A DNA stretch of 64,000 nucleotides, from assembly GCA_964035575.1 (NCBI GenBank), contig OZ037931.1, positions 877,567 to 941,566 on the forward strand, written 5' to 3'. This document shows positions 19,597 to 28,153 of the stretch, piece by piece; within the stretch, counting starts at the first letter, position 1; each line of letters opens with the position of its first letter. The notes beneath the pieces were generated by a model, which did no database searches, was not told the DNA's origin, and saw nothing but the letters and a program-made list of their open reading frames with translations. Source of the DNA: Rhynchopus sp. YZ270_cl-10 (Eukaryota; Euglenozoa; Diplonemea; Diplonemida; Diplonemidae). Position numbers and translations under genes: made by a program.

Positions 19597-21084
19597 ATGA
19601 GGTGCGTTACGCTCGTGGTGCTGCAATGTCTTGCATTGGGCACCGTGTCGGGCATGACTGCAGAAGAGATGCTTGCCCTGCAGACCAAATCACAGACCAT
19701 AGTGGCCACAGAGGCCGCTCGCCTCTCCGATCTCATTGAGGCGCGCCACGCAAGCATGGGCATCTCCGTTCTTGAAGTGGCACACCTGAAACGCGTGTTC
19801 TCCGCAAGCTTTCAGTTCACCATTGACCATGCACTGAGCATCTTCCCCAATGACAACTCAACGTACGTTACTACTGGTGATATCGGGCAGATGTGGTTGA
19901 GGGACTCAAGCGTGCAGCTTTCTTGTTACCTGCCTCTCGTGAAGGCGCAGCTTCAGGTGGACCGAGACAGCGCCCTGGCTGCAGTAATGATGAGCGCCAT
20001 GGAACGCCAGCTGGCGTTCATCAACACCGACATCTACGGGTCTGCCTTCACGAAGTTCCACGGCAAAGGAGGTGGCGACTACGGCCCCTCTGCAGGAGAG
20101 TGCCCGCACGAAGAGGACTGCAAATGGTGCACCTGCAAGGAGTGCTTCCCGGTGTGCGGGGGGTACACCTACCAGCGCAACTTCGAGCTGGACTCTCTGC
20201 TCAACGTGCTGCTCCTGCACTACAACTTCTGGAAGTCCACAGGCAAGACAAGCCACATCGCAAGCCAAACCTTCGCCACAGCACTGCAGAGCATTGTCGA
20301 CGTCTGCCTCACAGAGATGAACCACAACACCGAAAGCACCTACGTCTTCAGCGAGCCCATCCCTCACGCCTTCAAGGACGGCATCGGCATGGTATGGAGC
20401 TTTGCACGCCCCTCCGACGACGCTGCGCAGGGATACAACGTGCCCGAGAACATGATGCTTGTTGTCGTCTTCAACAAAATCCACGAAATGCTCAGCCAGG
20501 TCCACACCTTGGTTAGCCGCGACACTGTGGATCAAATCCACAACATCTCCCAACGGGTAGAAACCGCCATCGAAACCTACGGTGTGGTGACTGTCAACAA
20601 CACTACCCCACCTACCAAGATCTATGCCTTTGAGGTGGATGGGTATGGTGTCAAGACCACTTTGGACGACGCAAATATGCCGAACCTGCTGTGGCTGCCG
20701 TTCCTTGGATACGACGACAAGCTGAAGCTGTACAACAACACACGCAAATTTGTTCTCTCGAAGAACAACGAAAACTATTTTGAAGGCACCTTCGCCTCTG
20801 GTCTCGGCTCTGCCCACCACTCCTTCGGCCTGCGCTCGAAGAACCCAGGCATGCCCTGCCGAGACAACTGCATCTGGCATCTAGGACTCATCATGCAAGG
20901 CGTCACTGCGCAAACCCTCTCCGAAAAAACAGACATGATCAAGACCATTCTCAAAACGCTCGCAGATCAGGACCTCCTCCACGAAGGGTTCGGCCCAAAC
21001 GACCCTTCCGACTACAACAGAGACTGGTTTGGTTGGGCCGACGCGGCGTTTTCGAGGTGGATTATCACTGATTTTCTGCAGTGA
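19597..21084 (+). CDS. Secreted GH125 family exo-alpha-1,6-mannosidase
   Basis: 495 residues with a short N-terminal signal peptide (about residues 1-19, ending VSG). Glycoside hydrolase family 125 motifs appear in order: TTGDIGQMWLRDSSVQ (about residues 90-105), YQRNFELDSLLN, SFARPSDDAAQGYNVPEN, VDGYGVKTTLDDANMPNLLW, GLGSAHHSFG, IWHLGLIMQG and DWFGWADAAFSRWI. The family trims alpha-1,6-linked mannose with inversion. A Cys-rich insert, CKWCTCKEC, occurs near residue 175. No TM segment or retention signal is obvious, so it is either secreted or lumenal in the secretory path. Mannan uptake or glycan trimming are both possible. Confidence 0.9.
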   Translation: MRCVTLVVLQCLALGTVSGMTAEEMLALQTKSQTIVATEAARLSDLIEARHASMGISVLEVAHLKRVFSASFQFTIDHALSIFPNDNSTYVTTGDIGQMWLRDSSVQLSCYLPLVKAQLQVDRDSALAAVMMSAMERQLAFINTDIYGSAFTKFHGKGGGDYGPSAGECPHEEDCKWCTCKECFPVCGGYTYQRNFELDSLLNVLLLHYNFWKSTGKTSHIASQTFATALQSIVDVCLTEMNHNTESTYVFSEPIPHAFKDGIGMVWSFARPSDDAAQGYNVPENMMLVVVFNKIHEMLSQVHTLVSRDTVDQIHNISQRVETAIETYGVVTVNNTTPPTKIYAFEVDGYGVKTTLDDANMPNLLWLPFLGYDDKLKLYNNTRKFVLSKNNENYFEGTFASGLGSAHHSFGLRSKNPGMPCRDNCIWHLGLIMQGVTAQTLSEKTDMIKTILKTLADQDLLHEGFGPNDPSDYNRDWFGWADAAFSRWIITDFLQ

Positions 21085-21113
21085 TGCGGGGGTATTTTTA
21101 AGGTAGGGTTCTA

Positions 21114-21193
21114 TGGTGTGGCTGAAAGGGGGGTGATTCGCACTTCTTGCGCACCTTTTTGCGCTCCCCCGCCCCGCCCATTCAGTCACACCA
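21114..21193. mobile_element. TGGTG-ended MITE, 80 bp
   Basis: Left end TGGTGTGGCTGAA, right end (inverted) TGGTGTGACTGAATGG. The interior GTGATTCGCACTT matches, inverted, the element at 3721-3790. Confidence 0.6.
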
Positions 21194-21697
21194 GTTTAAG
21201 TTTTTTTTTTCCCCCTTCGTGCCATTTTTCACGAGAAAAAATGGTGCAAAGATGTAGAGAAATGTGGAGAGGTCCTGTTGTTGTTCTAACAGAGATTTTT
21301 TATGTTTTGTGTATTTTGAGCCGCGTGGTTTTTTCCCTTCCTCCCCTGATACGCTGTTTCGATACTATTTTTTTTTTTTGCCCTGGTCCTTAGCGCCTGA
21401 TTTAAATGAGGATGATTGGGGGGGGTGCCAGGGGTGAGTGCTTCCCTCAATGCTCATGTGAAGAGTGGCGTAAAAAAAAAAAAAAAAGTGAAGACTGCTC
21501 GAAATGGCAGCTACACTACTCCAACAAATTATCAAAAAAAAAAAAAAAGGTAAAACATCCGTATTTTGTCTCTATTCTGTTAGGTCTGTTTTTCTATTTT
21601 CTGTTTTTTTTTTTTTGGTATTTTTGGGTGAATGATTAGAGGTGCACAGTGTTTTACACAAAGCTGGCCAATTTTTTTGTGTTTGGTTTTGTGATTA

Positions 21698-21731
21698 AAG
21701 TGACTGAGCGCGAGAGGGTGGGGTTCATCGC
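21698..21731 (+). repeat. Family A repeat, diverged
   Basis: AAGTGACTGAGCGCGAGAGG then GTGGGGTTCATCGCATAAA; the stem is mostly lost. Confidence 0.5.
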
Positions 21732-21736
21732 ATAAA

Positions 21737-21834
21737 TGGTGCTCCGGGAGGGGTCGATATTGACAGGTCGCTGACACAGGGACTTTATACACCCCTGATA
21801 TTGACAGGTCGCTGACCGACTTCCGAAAGCACCA
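21737..21834 (+). mobile_element. TGGTG-ended MITE with GACAGGTCG repeats, 98 bp
   Basis: Ends TGGTGCTCCGGGA and, inverted, TGGTGCTTTCGG. Flanked by a 5-bp direct repeat ATAAA on each side. The interior has two copies of GATATTGACAGGTCGCTGAC. The element at 38212-38335 is its inverted, longer relative. Confidence 0.75.
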
Positions 21835-21976
21835 ATAAACTTTTATTTTCTTTTTTCCATACTATGGCAGTGTACAGTTTCCCTGCCAGCAAACCCCCAA
21901 CACAACAAACACTCCGGGGGTTTCGACAACCCGCACCTATCAACTTCACATTATTTTCTGTTGGCGTCCGACGTAC

Positions 21977-22067
21977 CCGGCCGCGTACATATAACGTCGC
22001 GTACTAATTAAGCCGGCCTTTTGCTAACCGACGTAATTAGTACGCGACGTAATAAGTACGCGGCCGG
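21977..22067. repeat. 34-bp inverted repeat (hairpin)
   Basis: Arms 21977-22010 and 22034-22067 pair with two mismatches; they begin CCGGCCGCGTAC and end GTCGCGTACTAATTA. The loop is 23 bases. The GC-rich, CG-dense arms stand out from the AT-rich spacer. Confidence 0.8.
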
Positions 22068-22694
22068 TAAGTCAGTTGGAGTCGCCTCTGCTATTTTCTT
22101 TTTGGAGACAGAATAAAGCGGGAAAAAAAAAGGGCTTTTTTGTTTCTTGCACAAACACCACAAAGATGTTTTTCCCCCCGAGATGTGTTCCCTCAGCGAG
22201 GCAACGTTCATCTGTCAAGGGTTTTTTTTTTGTTGACTCCGCGTTTGTGCCAAAAACATACAAGCTCTTTCTTTGTTTCTATCCAAAAGCAGTCTATATG
22301 CACATCCTGTGAAGGTTGGGTTATTTTTTTTTCTTTTTTTTATATTCCCAGGGGTTCCTTGCATAGAACGTCGTTGTACTTTCTTTGATTTGAAAGTAAA
22401 TGAATCTAATTCATTCCGACTTAAGAGAAGAGCATTCCCCGTGCAGTTTCGCAATCATGAGGAGAAAGGTGTCCACATCCAGTACCCTTTCCACTATTTC
22501 GTTGACCAAAAGCCCATCGGGGCTTTAAAGTCATCGAACTAACTTTTTTTGTATTTTTCTCTTTTGCCTTCTTTTCGTTTAGAAAAGAACGTACCGTAAT
22601 CGTAAAAAATTATCGACCGTAATAATGTTGGACCTTTTCAGGATTTCTTCTGGAAGTTCGACCTTTTTTACGAACATTTTTACGAATACTGTAT

Positions 22695-22773
22695 TGGTGT
22701 TACGGAGGGGGCCTATATTGACATGTCCTTGACATGTCGTTGACATGTCCCCGACAGTTGTTCTGTAACACCA
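22695..22773. mobile_element. TGGTG-ended MITE with GACATGTC repeats
   Basis: Ends TGGTGTTACGGAG and, inverted, TGGTGTTACAGAA. The interior has three to four copies of TTGACATGTC, parallel to the GACAGGTCG repeats of the related elements. Confidence 0.6.
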
Positions 22774-22840
22774 ACGGTATATGAAATAATATTTTTCATT
22801 TTTTCCCCCTCTCTGTGTTGCTTCTATATTTTTTAAAAAA

Positions 22841-23006
22841 TGCACACTACTTTGCGGAAAGTGTCAATCGTCGGTTCACTCACCCCCCCAACCATGCTCC
22901 GCAAACACCACCACCCAACAGCTGAGAGGTAGTATATGTGGAAGCGTCATTTAAACAACAGCAATAAAAAGGAGGGGTAAGGGAACCGACAATCTGACAC
23001 TTTTTT
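22841..23006 (+). repeat. Family E MITE-like repeat, copy 3
   Basis: TGCACACTACTTTGCGGAAA, GTGTCAATCGTCGGTTCACT ... GACAATCTGACACTTTT; more diverged than copies 1 and 2. Confidence 0.7.
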
Positions 23007-23131
23007 TTAGTTCCTCTCTTCTGTCACTCAACATCCAAAAGTAAGGCATTTCCCCCCCTCCTCCTTTTTCTTTTTTGCTGGTGGACAAAACTCTATCTTT
23101 CGATTGAAAGAATATTATCTTAATCATTTTC

Positions 23132-24210
23132 TGGTGTGGCAGCGGTTACTGGGGGGGTAAACCGGTAGAAACACGGTAGAAACACGGGGAATCGGTTGGG
23201 GGTTCCCTTTTTTGGAAAAAAAATTTGTTTTTTTTACCAGGGGGCTTCTCTATGTTGTAGGCATACAGAGGTACAGATTTTACAGACCGGGGCCGGAACT
23301 GGCTGGGATGTCACGAAACTGACAAAAAAAGTGGTTTTCGACCTTTTTTCTTTTGGCCAGCTGTACTGTACTGTGTATACTGTGTATACTGTGTATACTG
23401 TGTATACTGTGTATACTGTGTATACTGTGTATACTGTGTATACTGTGTATACTGTGTATACTGTGTATACTGTGTATACTGTGTATACTGTGTATACTGT
23501 GTATACTGTGTATACTGTGTATATTGTGTATACTGTGTATACTGTGTATACTGTGTATACTGTGTGTACTGTGTATACTGTGTATACTGTGCATACTGTG
23601 CATACTGTGTATACTGTGTATACTGTGTATACTGTGTATACTGTGTATACTGTGTATACTGTGTATACTGTGTATACTGTGTATACTGTGTATACTGTGT
23701 ATACTGTGTATACTGTGTATATTGTGTATACTGTGTATACTGTGTATACTGTGTATACTGTGTATACTGTGTATACTGTGTATACTGTGTATACTGTGTA
23801 TACTGTGTATACTGTGTATACTGTGTATACTGTGTATACTGTGTATACTGTGTATACTGTGTATACTGTGTATACTGTGTATACTGTGTATACTGTGTAT
23901 ACTGTGTATACTGTGTATACTGTGTATACTGTGTATACTGTGTATACTGTGTATACTGTGTATACTGTGTATACTGTGTATACTGTGTATACTGTATACT
24001 GCGAAAATTGACCAAAAACGAGAACTTGTCCATTTCGGCAAATTGACCCCACCACTGGCCGGACGGATTCCGGAAATGCAAATGCCGGCTTTAAAAGCTC
24101 ACCAGCGAAAAAAAAAAGAAAAAATTCCAACATCTGGAACCCCCCTTTACGGAGCGACAACTGGTAGAAACACGGTAGAACCACGGGGAATCGGTTAGGG
24201 CGCCACACCA
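23132..24210. mobile_element. Probable 1.08-kb TIR element carrying a minisatellite
   Basis: Ends TGGTGTGGC at 23132 and GCCACACCA at 24210, flanked by the same 6 bases ATTTTC on both sides. Just inside each end is a similar stretch (GGTAGAAACACGGTAGAA, then CACGGGGAATCGGTT). The centre is the 9-bp satellite at 23365-24000. No transposase is present. The ends match the shorter TGGTG-ended elements nearby, so it looks like a large non-autonomous member. Confidence 0.65.
23365..24000. repeat. 9-bp minisatellite, about 70 copies of CTGTGTATA
   Basis: Near-perfect tandem array. A few variants break it, such as TGTGTGTAC and TGTGCATAC near 23560-23605 and TATTGTGTA near 23520 and 23715. The 9-base period with no stop in any phase leaves all six frames open, giving spurious ORFs of up to about 325 codons. 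It is not a gene. Confidence 0.97.
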
Positions 24211-24448
24211 ATTTTCACCTTTCTTTTTTTCCCAGCTTTTTTTGATGACACCATCAGGAAGTGAAATTCTGGAGGAGATGGGAACATTTTTTTTTTTGTT
24301 GATCCCTCACCATACACTATCAATCCTCTTTATGATGAAAATACTTCTATTTTATCAAAAACAAACACCCCTTCTTCTTCCTCCTCCTCCCCCATATTCT
24401 TCTCAAAACCACCACAAAATTTTTTAAACAGAAGATCTCTCTGAAACA

Positions 24449-25432
24449 ATGACAGCGCTTACGCGCTCTTCATCGTTTCGAGGGGACCGGAAGAACAACA
24501 GACTGAACACCGCGCTGAAGATGCAGCACATTCTCTTCGATAAGGCCCGCCTTTTGGTCCCAGAGATTGCTGTGGAGCGTTCTGTGCACGAGGCTGCTGT
24601 ACTATCTGCGGTGTTAATCCTGTGCTGCACCGAAGGGTGTATGCAGCACCCTGTTAAAACTTTAGTTCCTGTACATCGTTGTCTCATCACCTTCAGGAAG
24701 AGCGCTGTTGAAGATGACACACCATCTGTCGCCCCGGTCGCTGTACAGCCAACTGCAACGCTTTCAAGCGCAAAGGGGCTGACACAAAAGGAGGCTGAAA
24801 TCAACAACAGCGTGCTCAGTGTCACGCAGCTGTGCGATCCGTCGTTAAACCCTGCGTCGACTGCACCAACGATTTTGATGGAATCGATTTTGGCAAAACC
24901 TGCACCGTTACCTTCACCGACTGCAGAACCTACTGAGGAGGAGGCAGAACCCCCACCCTTATCACGAAGGGAGTCAAAAATACAGAGACGGGCCTCAGCA
25001 GAGGCGATACGGGGTGCACCTCGGCGAGGCAGTGCTGTGCAGATGGGGGTGGAGGAGGTCGTTGGGTCGAAGAAGCTGATGCACAAAACGGTGCATCAGG
25101 CAAACCCGCAGCCAGGGGCGGGCATCGATGTGACCCTGCGTGCTGCGGCGGCGATAGGCATGACTGGAAACAGCGCGCCCCGCGCTCTCCTCGCAGTTCT
25201 CCAAGAAGTGACCAACAGCACCGTGGTCCCCCGCGGTGGCTACACAAGCCCACGAAGAGGCTACTCACCATGGGACTGCATCGTGGAGGACGAAGCTATC
25301 ACACAACGCGGCTTTGTAGGAAAGCGAACGAACCTGCAGATCCACCCAAGCGTGGGGGCGGGGGTAGGGCTCGACTTCGCTGCCGTAGGTCAGCAACCGT
25401 TTACACGACGCGCAACGCGTGGAGTACGATGA
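24449..25432 (+). CDS. Unrecognised protein, 327 residues
   Basis: The ATG at 24449 follows an A/C-rich leader and an AG at 24430-24431. The N-terminal 75 residues are helical, with a Cys pair (LCCTEGC). The rest is Pro, Ala, Glu and Arg rich and probably disordered, with SRRE and RRASAE-type basophilic kinase-like sites near residues 170-195. No signal peptide or membrane segment. It sits 93 bp upstream of the next gene, the tightest spacing here. I do not recognise a family. Confidence 0.7.
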   Translation: MTALTRSSSFRGDRKNNRLNTALKMQHILFDKARLLVPEIAVERSVHEAAVLSAVLILCCTEGCMQHPVKTLVPVHRCLITFRKSAVEDDTPSVAPVAVQPTATLSSAKGLTQKEAEINNSVLSVTQLCDPSLNPASTAPTILMESILAKPAPLPSPTAEPTEEEAEPPPLSRRESKIQRRASAEAIRGAPRRGSAVQMGVEEVVGSKKLMHKTVHQANPQPGAGIDVTLRAAAAIGMTGNSAPRALLAVLQEVTNSTVVPRGGYTSPRRGYSPWDCIVEDEAITQRGFVGKRTNLQIHPSVGAGVGLDFAAVGQQPFTRRATRGVR

Positions 25433-25525
25433 TATTTTCTTCTTCCTTTTGCATTTTTTTTTTAGTCTCCACATTGGTTTACCTTTGTTTTGAAAATCCA
25501 CCACCAGGTGTAAAGAAAAAAAACA

Positions 25526-27457
25526 ATGCACCGACGTTCGCAGAAACGACGGAGAGCGCCAGGTTGCCACAATGGTAGCACCACGACACATGGTACTGCT
25601 CCAGTGGAGCGGCTGATCCGCCATGCTGAGGGGTGCTTGGGGGGCGAGGTGGCGGCGACTGCGGGGGTGCTGCGTGGTAGTGTACAGCACAAGGTAGCGC
25701 GGGAGGGGGGCCATCTCCGGGGGAGGATACGAGAAGCGCAGGTCATAGGCAGTCTTGCTGGGGTACGTGGTGATTCCTTCTACTATAGACACACCGATCG
25801 ACCCAGCCGTCTGGTATCTCGCGCAAACGCATCCGCGACAAAGCTTGTCATGCAGACCCGCATGAACGACACCTGGGACGCAGCATGTGTCCCCTCTGCC
25901 TTCCCCCACTTCGACACCACCACCGTATCCGCAAAGCACTCCTGTTTCGACTCTGAGGCCCAATCCCTCTTGGACTCACTTCTCAAGGTGGACCCACCAA
26001 AGATGCTTCCCCCGGAGAGCCCAAAACGAAAGGATCTGAAGCGAGCACCCAAAGTCCTGCGAGGGCTGCAGCGGAGCGTTCATGAGAAGGTGGAAGGGGC
26101 GCGGCGGGGGAAGGTGTGCGTGCAGAAGCGGTTTTGTGGGCATGCGAAGAACTACGTTGCGGAGAATGTCGAGAATGCGTTTCATGTGCATGAGATTGGG
26201 GAGGGAGAGACGCGGAGGAGGAGGGTCGAGGCAGGGGAGAGGTTGCAGCGGGCGATCTGTGCAAGAGAGGCCGTGGATATGGAGTGGTACAACACAGAGG
26301 CCACGCGGGAGCAGGAGCGTGCGGACCAGCGTGCGGAAGAGGAGCGTACGGTGCGACAGCGGATCTTCTTGGAGCTGGTCTGCTTTGCGTCGACAGTCGT
26401 CTGTTGGGGCTCGCAGCAGCAAGAGACCTGGAGGTTGCGTGATGTGCAGCGCATCCAGCATGAAGCTTGCCTTGTCATTCAGCAGAAGTTCTTCCCCTGC
26501 GTGCGGCATAGGATCAAAGAGCGTGCCTTCTTAGCAGGTGCTCGGCAGACGAAGCGTAATCTGTCGATCGTGCGCCAGCAGCAGCGTCTCGAGGAGGAGA
26601 AGAAGCACGCCATGATAAAGCTTTGCCAGCACCTCCTCACGCTCGCGGCAGGGTGTGTCCAGGTGCGTGCCCGCATGGCGCGGTCGCTCTTCATGAGCAG
26701 GGTGAAGTGTATCCAACGCTTTGTGCGGTACGTTGTGAAGCGGAAGCGCTTTCAGTTAGGCATGCTCGAGACCTATTGGAAGTACGAGGAGACCTTTCAG
26801 CTGCAGACAGCGAAGCAGCGCAACCTTCGGAAGGTGCGCTGTGATGTGCAGGAGTTTGCAGACTGGCGCGCCAAACAGAAGAGCACCGAACGCACCTCAC
26901 GCCACGTCCATGCCACATGGTCACCTGGCCTGCCCTGGGACCAAAAATCCTTCACGCTTCTCGCTTCCCTCACAGACATGCGGGTCCAGGACCTACCAGA
27001 TGCTGAGGTGCGTCGCGTTGCCATTGATATAGGCTATCTTGAGCGGAGTGTGCCTGTTGTCCCTGCAAGCATACGTAGGACAGTGTTGTGCGAAGAGCTC
27101 GAGCGGCGGCGGCGTACGTACTATGCAAAGATACCCGGCTACAAGGAAAGTCTTCGCATCTGGACCAAGCAGGTAGAGCTCCTTGCGGGCCACGTCACGC
27201 ATGAGTCCCCCGAGATGCGCCAGCGTCTGCTCAACCTTGCCGGCGTCACAGAAAAGCCGCCCCCACCCCTTTGGGGCGTGCTCCCCTGCAAGGCCTCGCT
27301 CCTTGCCCTCCTCGCGCACGCCCGCAAGCTTGCACACAAATCCAACCCTGCCTTTACAGCAGAAAGCCACCGCGAGAGCCCTGCAGAGAAGCGTCTTTCC
27401 CTCTCAACACGCGATGCACGTCGCTCCAGCGCGGACTTCCTTAACACAAAACTCTAG
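25526..27457 (+). CDS. Unrecognised basic protein with IQ-like helices and coiled coil
   Basis: 643 residues from the ATG at 25526 (context AAACA). After a disordered N-terminus, residues about 185-490 are a long charged helical region. IQ-like segments are visible: IQQKFFPCVRHRIKERAF near residue 315 and IQRFVRYVVKRKRFQ near residue 395; such motifs bind calmodulin or calmodulin-like light chains. Between them lies QQQRLEEEKKHA, typical of a coiled coil. The C-terminal part has a helical block (EVRRVAIDIGYLERSVP) and ends in a Ser/Arg tail. A cytoskeletal or flagellar role is plausible but not shown. Upstream AGs at 25464-25465 and 25507 could be splice acceptors. Confidence 0.7.
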   Translation: MHRRSQKRRRAPGCHNGSTTTHGTAPVERLIRHAEGCLGGEVAATAGVLRGSVQHKVAREGGHLRGRIREAQVIGSLAGVRGDSFYYRHTDRPSRLVSRANASATKLVMQTRMNDTWDAACVPSAFPHFDTTTVSAKHSCFDSEAQSLLDSLLKVDPPKMLPPESPKRKDLKRAPKVLRGLQRSVHEKVEGARRGKVCVQKRFCGHAKNYVAENVENAFHVHEIGEGETRRRRVEAGERLQRAICAREAVDMEWYNTEATREQERADQRAEEERTVRQRIFLELVCFASTVVCWGSQQQETWRLRDVQRIQHEACLVIQQKFFPCVRHRIKERAFLAGARQTKRNLSIVRQQQRLEEEKKHAMIKLCQHLLTLAAGCVQVRARMARSLFMSRVKCIQRFVRYVVKRKRFQLGMLETYWKYEETFQLQTAKQRNLRKVRCDVQEFADWRAKQKSTERTSRHVHATWSPGLPWDQKSFTLLASLTDMRVQDLPDAEVRRVAIDIGYLERSVPVVPASIRRTVLCEELERRRRTYYAKIPGYKESLRIWTKQVELLAGHVTHESPEMRQRLLNLAGVTEKPPPPLWGVLPCKASLLALLAHARKLAHKSNPAFTAESHRESPAEKRLSLSTRDARRSSADFLNTKL

Positions 27458-27927
27458 TATCCCAAAAGGGTTCTCCTGCTGTTGTGGCAACTCCTTCTGC
27501 CGCGCCGATGAGGATTATGTGATTATAGAGGGTGAAATCCTGGTGAAGGGCATGGCGTGGGAATGTGATGCCCAGTGATGGTAATTCTTGCGCAGAATAT
27601 AGACCTTAAGGGCGTGGCGTGGGTGATGTTCTTTTGGTGTTTGTAAGGGACAAAAAAAAAATCTAGTTCATAGAGAGTCTCATGCTGTTGTGACTAATAC
27701 AACCAAGTTTTTGAAATAACCTTTTTTTCCTCCTTTTTTTTTCTAACTCTCCTAGGCTCTTAACAGACCAAGGAGTCAACAATAGTTATTCTGGAAGTTA
27801 CAAAAAAAAAGGTCTCTTTTTTCAAAATTCTCAAATCTGCCCAAATTAGCGACTCAGGATTTGTGCTCCTCTGTAGCCTCTCCCACACTGCAGAGGACCC
27901 CAACACAGGATTCATGCCCCTGTGTTT
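27458..27927. other. Spacer 27.5-27.9 kb
   Basis: Holds only a partial family C repeat at about 27680-27720 (GACTAATACAACCAAGTTTT). Confidence 0.45.
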
Positions 27928-28086
27928 TGCAATGATTCCTTTCATCTGGCTGATGAGAGGAAGCGGGAGCAGCACATATCAGATGTAAACCACGAAATGG
28001 ATGACTGCATGGCTGGGTGTCCACCCCACGGTACATCCGGTCATATACCAAGGTACACTCACGAGAGGGCTTTTGTATTTCAACTC
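27928..28086 (+). repeat. Family B repeat, long form
   Basis: CAATGATTCCTTTCATCTGG, CAGATGTAAACCACGAAATG, CATGGCTGGGTGTCCACCCC, CACGAGAGGGCTTTTGTATT. It ends 67 nt before the kinesin ATG. Confidence 0.75.
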
Positions 28087-28153
28087 TACTTTCTCAAATA
28101 CCCCCTAAACCTTCCCTTACTTAGCAGAAGACTTTAAAGGGGGGTACGACAAA

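Larger units (their letters stand above)
21194..22840. other. Spacer 21.2-22.8 kb
   Basis: No gene. It holds a partial family D repeat (21485-21540), a family A-like stretch (21698-21731), TGGTG-ended elements at 21737-21834 and 22695-22773, and a 34-bp hairpin at 21977-22067. Confidence 0.45.

Noticed and set aside
19906-20880. 324-codon minus-strand ORF
   Set aside because: Antisense shadow of the GH125 gene; no recognisable domain.
23196-24211. Six overlapping ORFs of 160-325 codons across the minisatellite
   Set aside because: A 9-bp period without stops opens every frame; the predicted proteins are simple 3-residue repeats and none has coding evidence outside the array.
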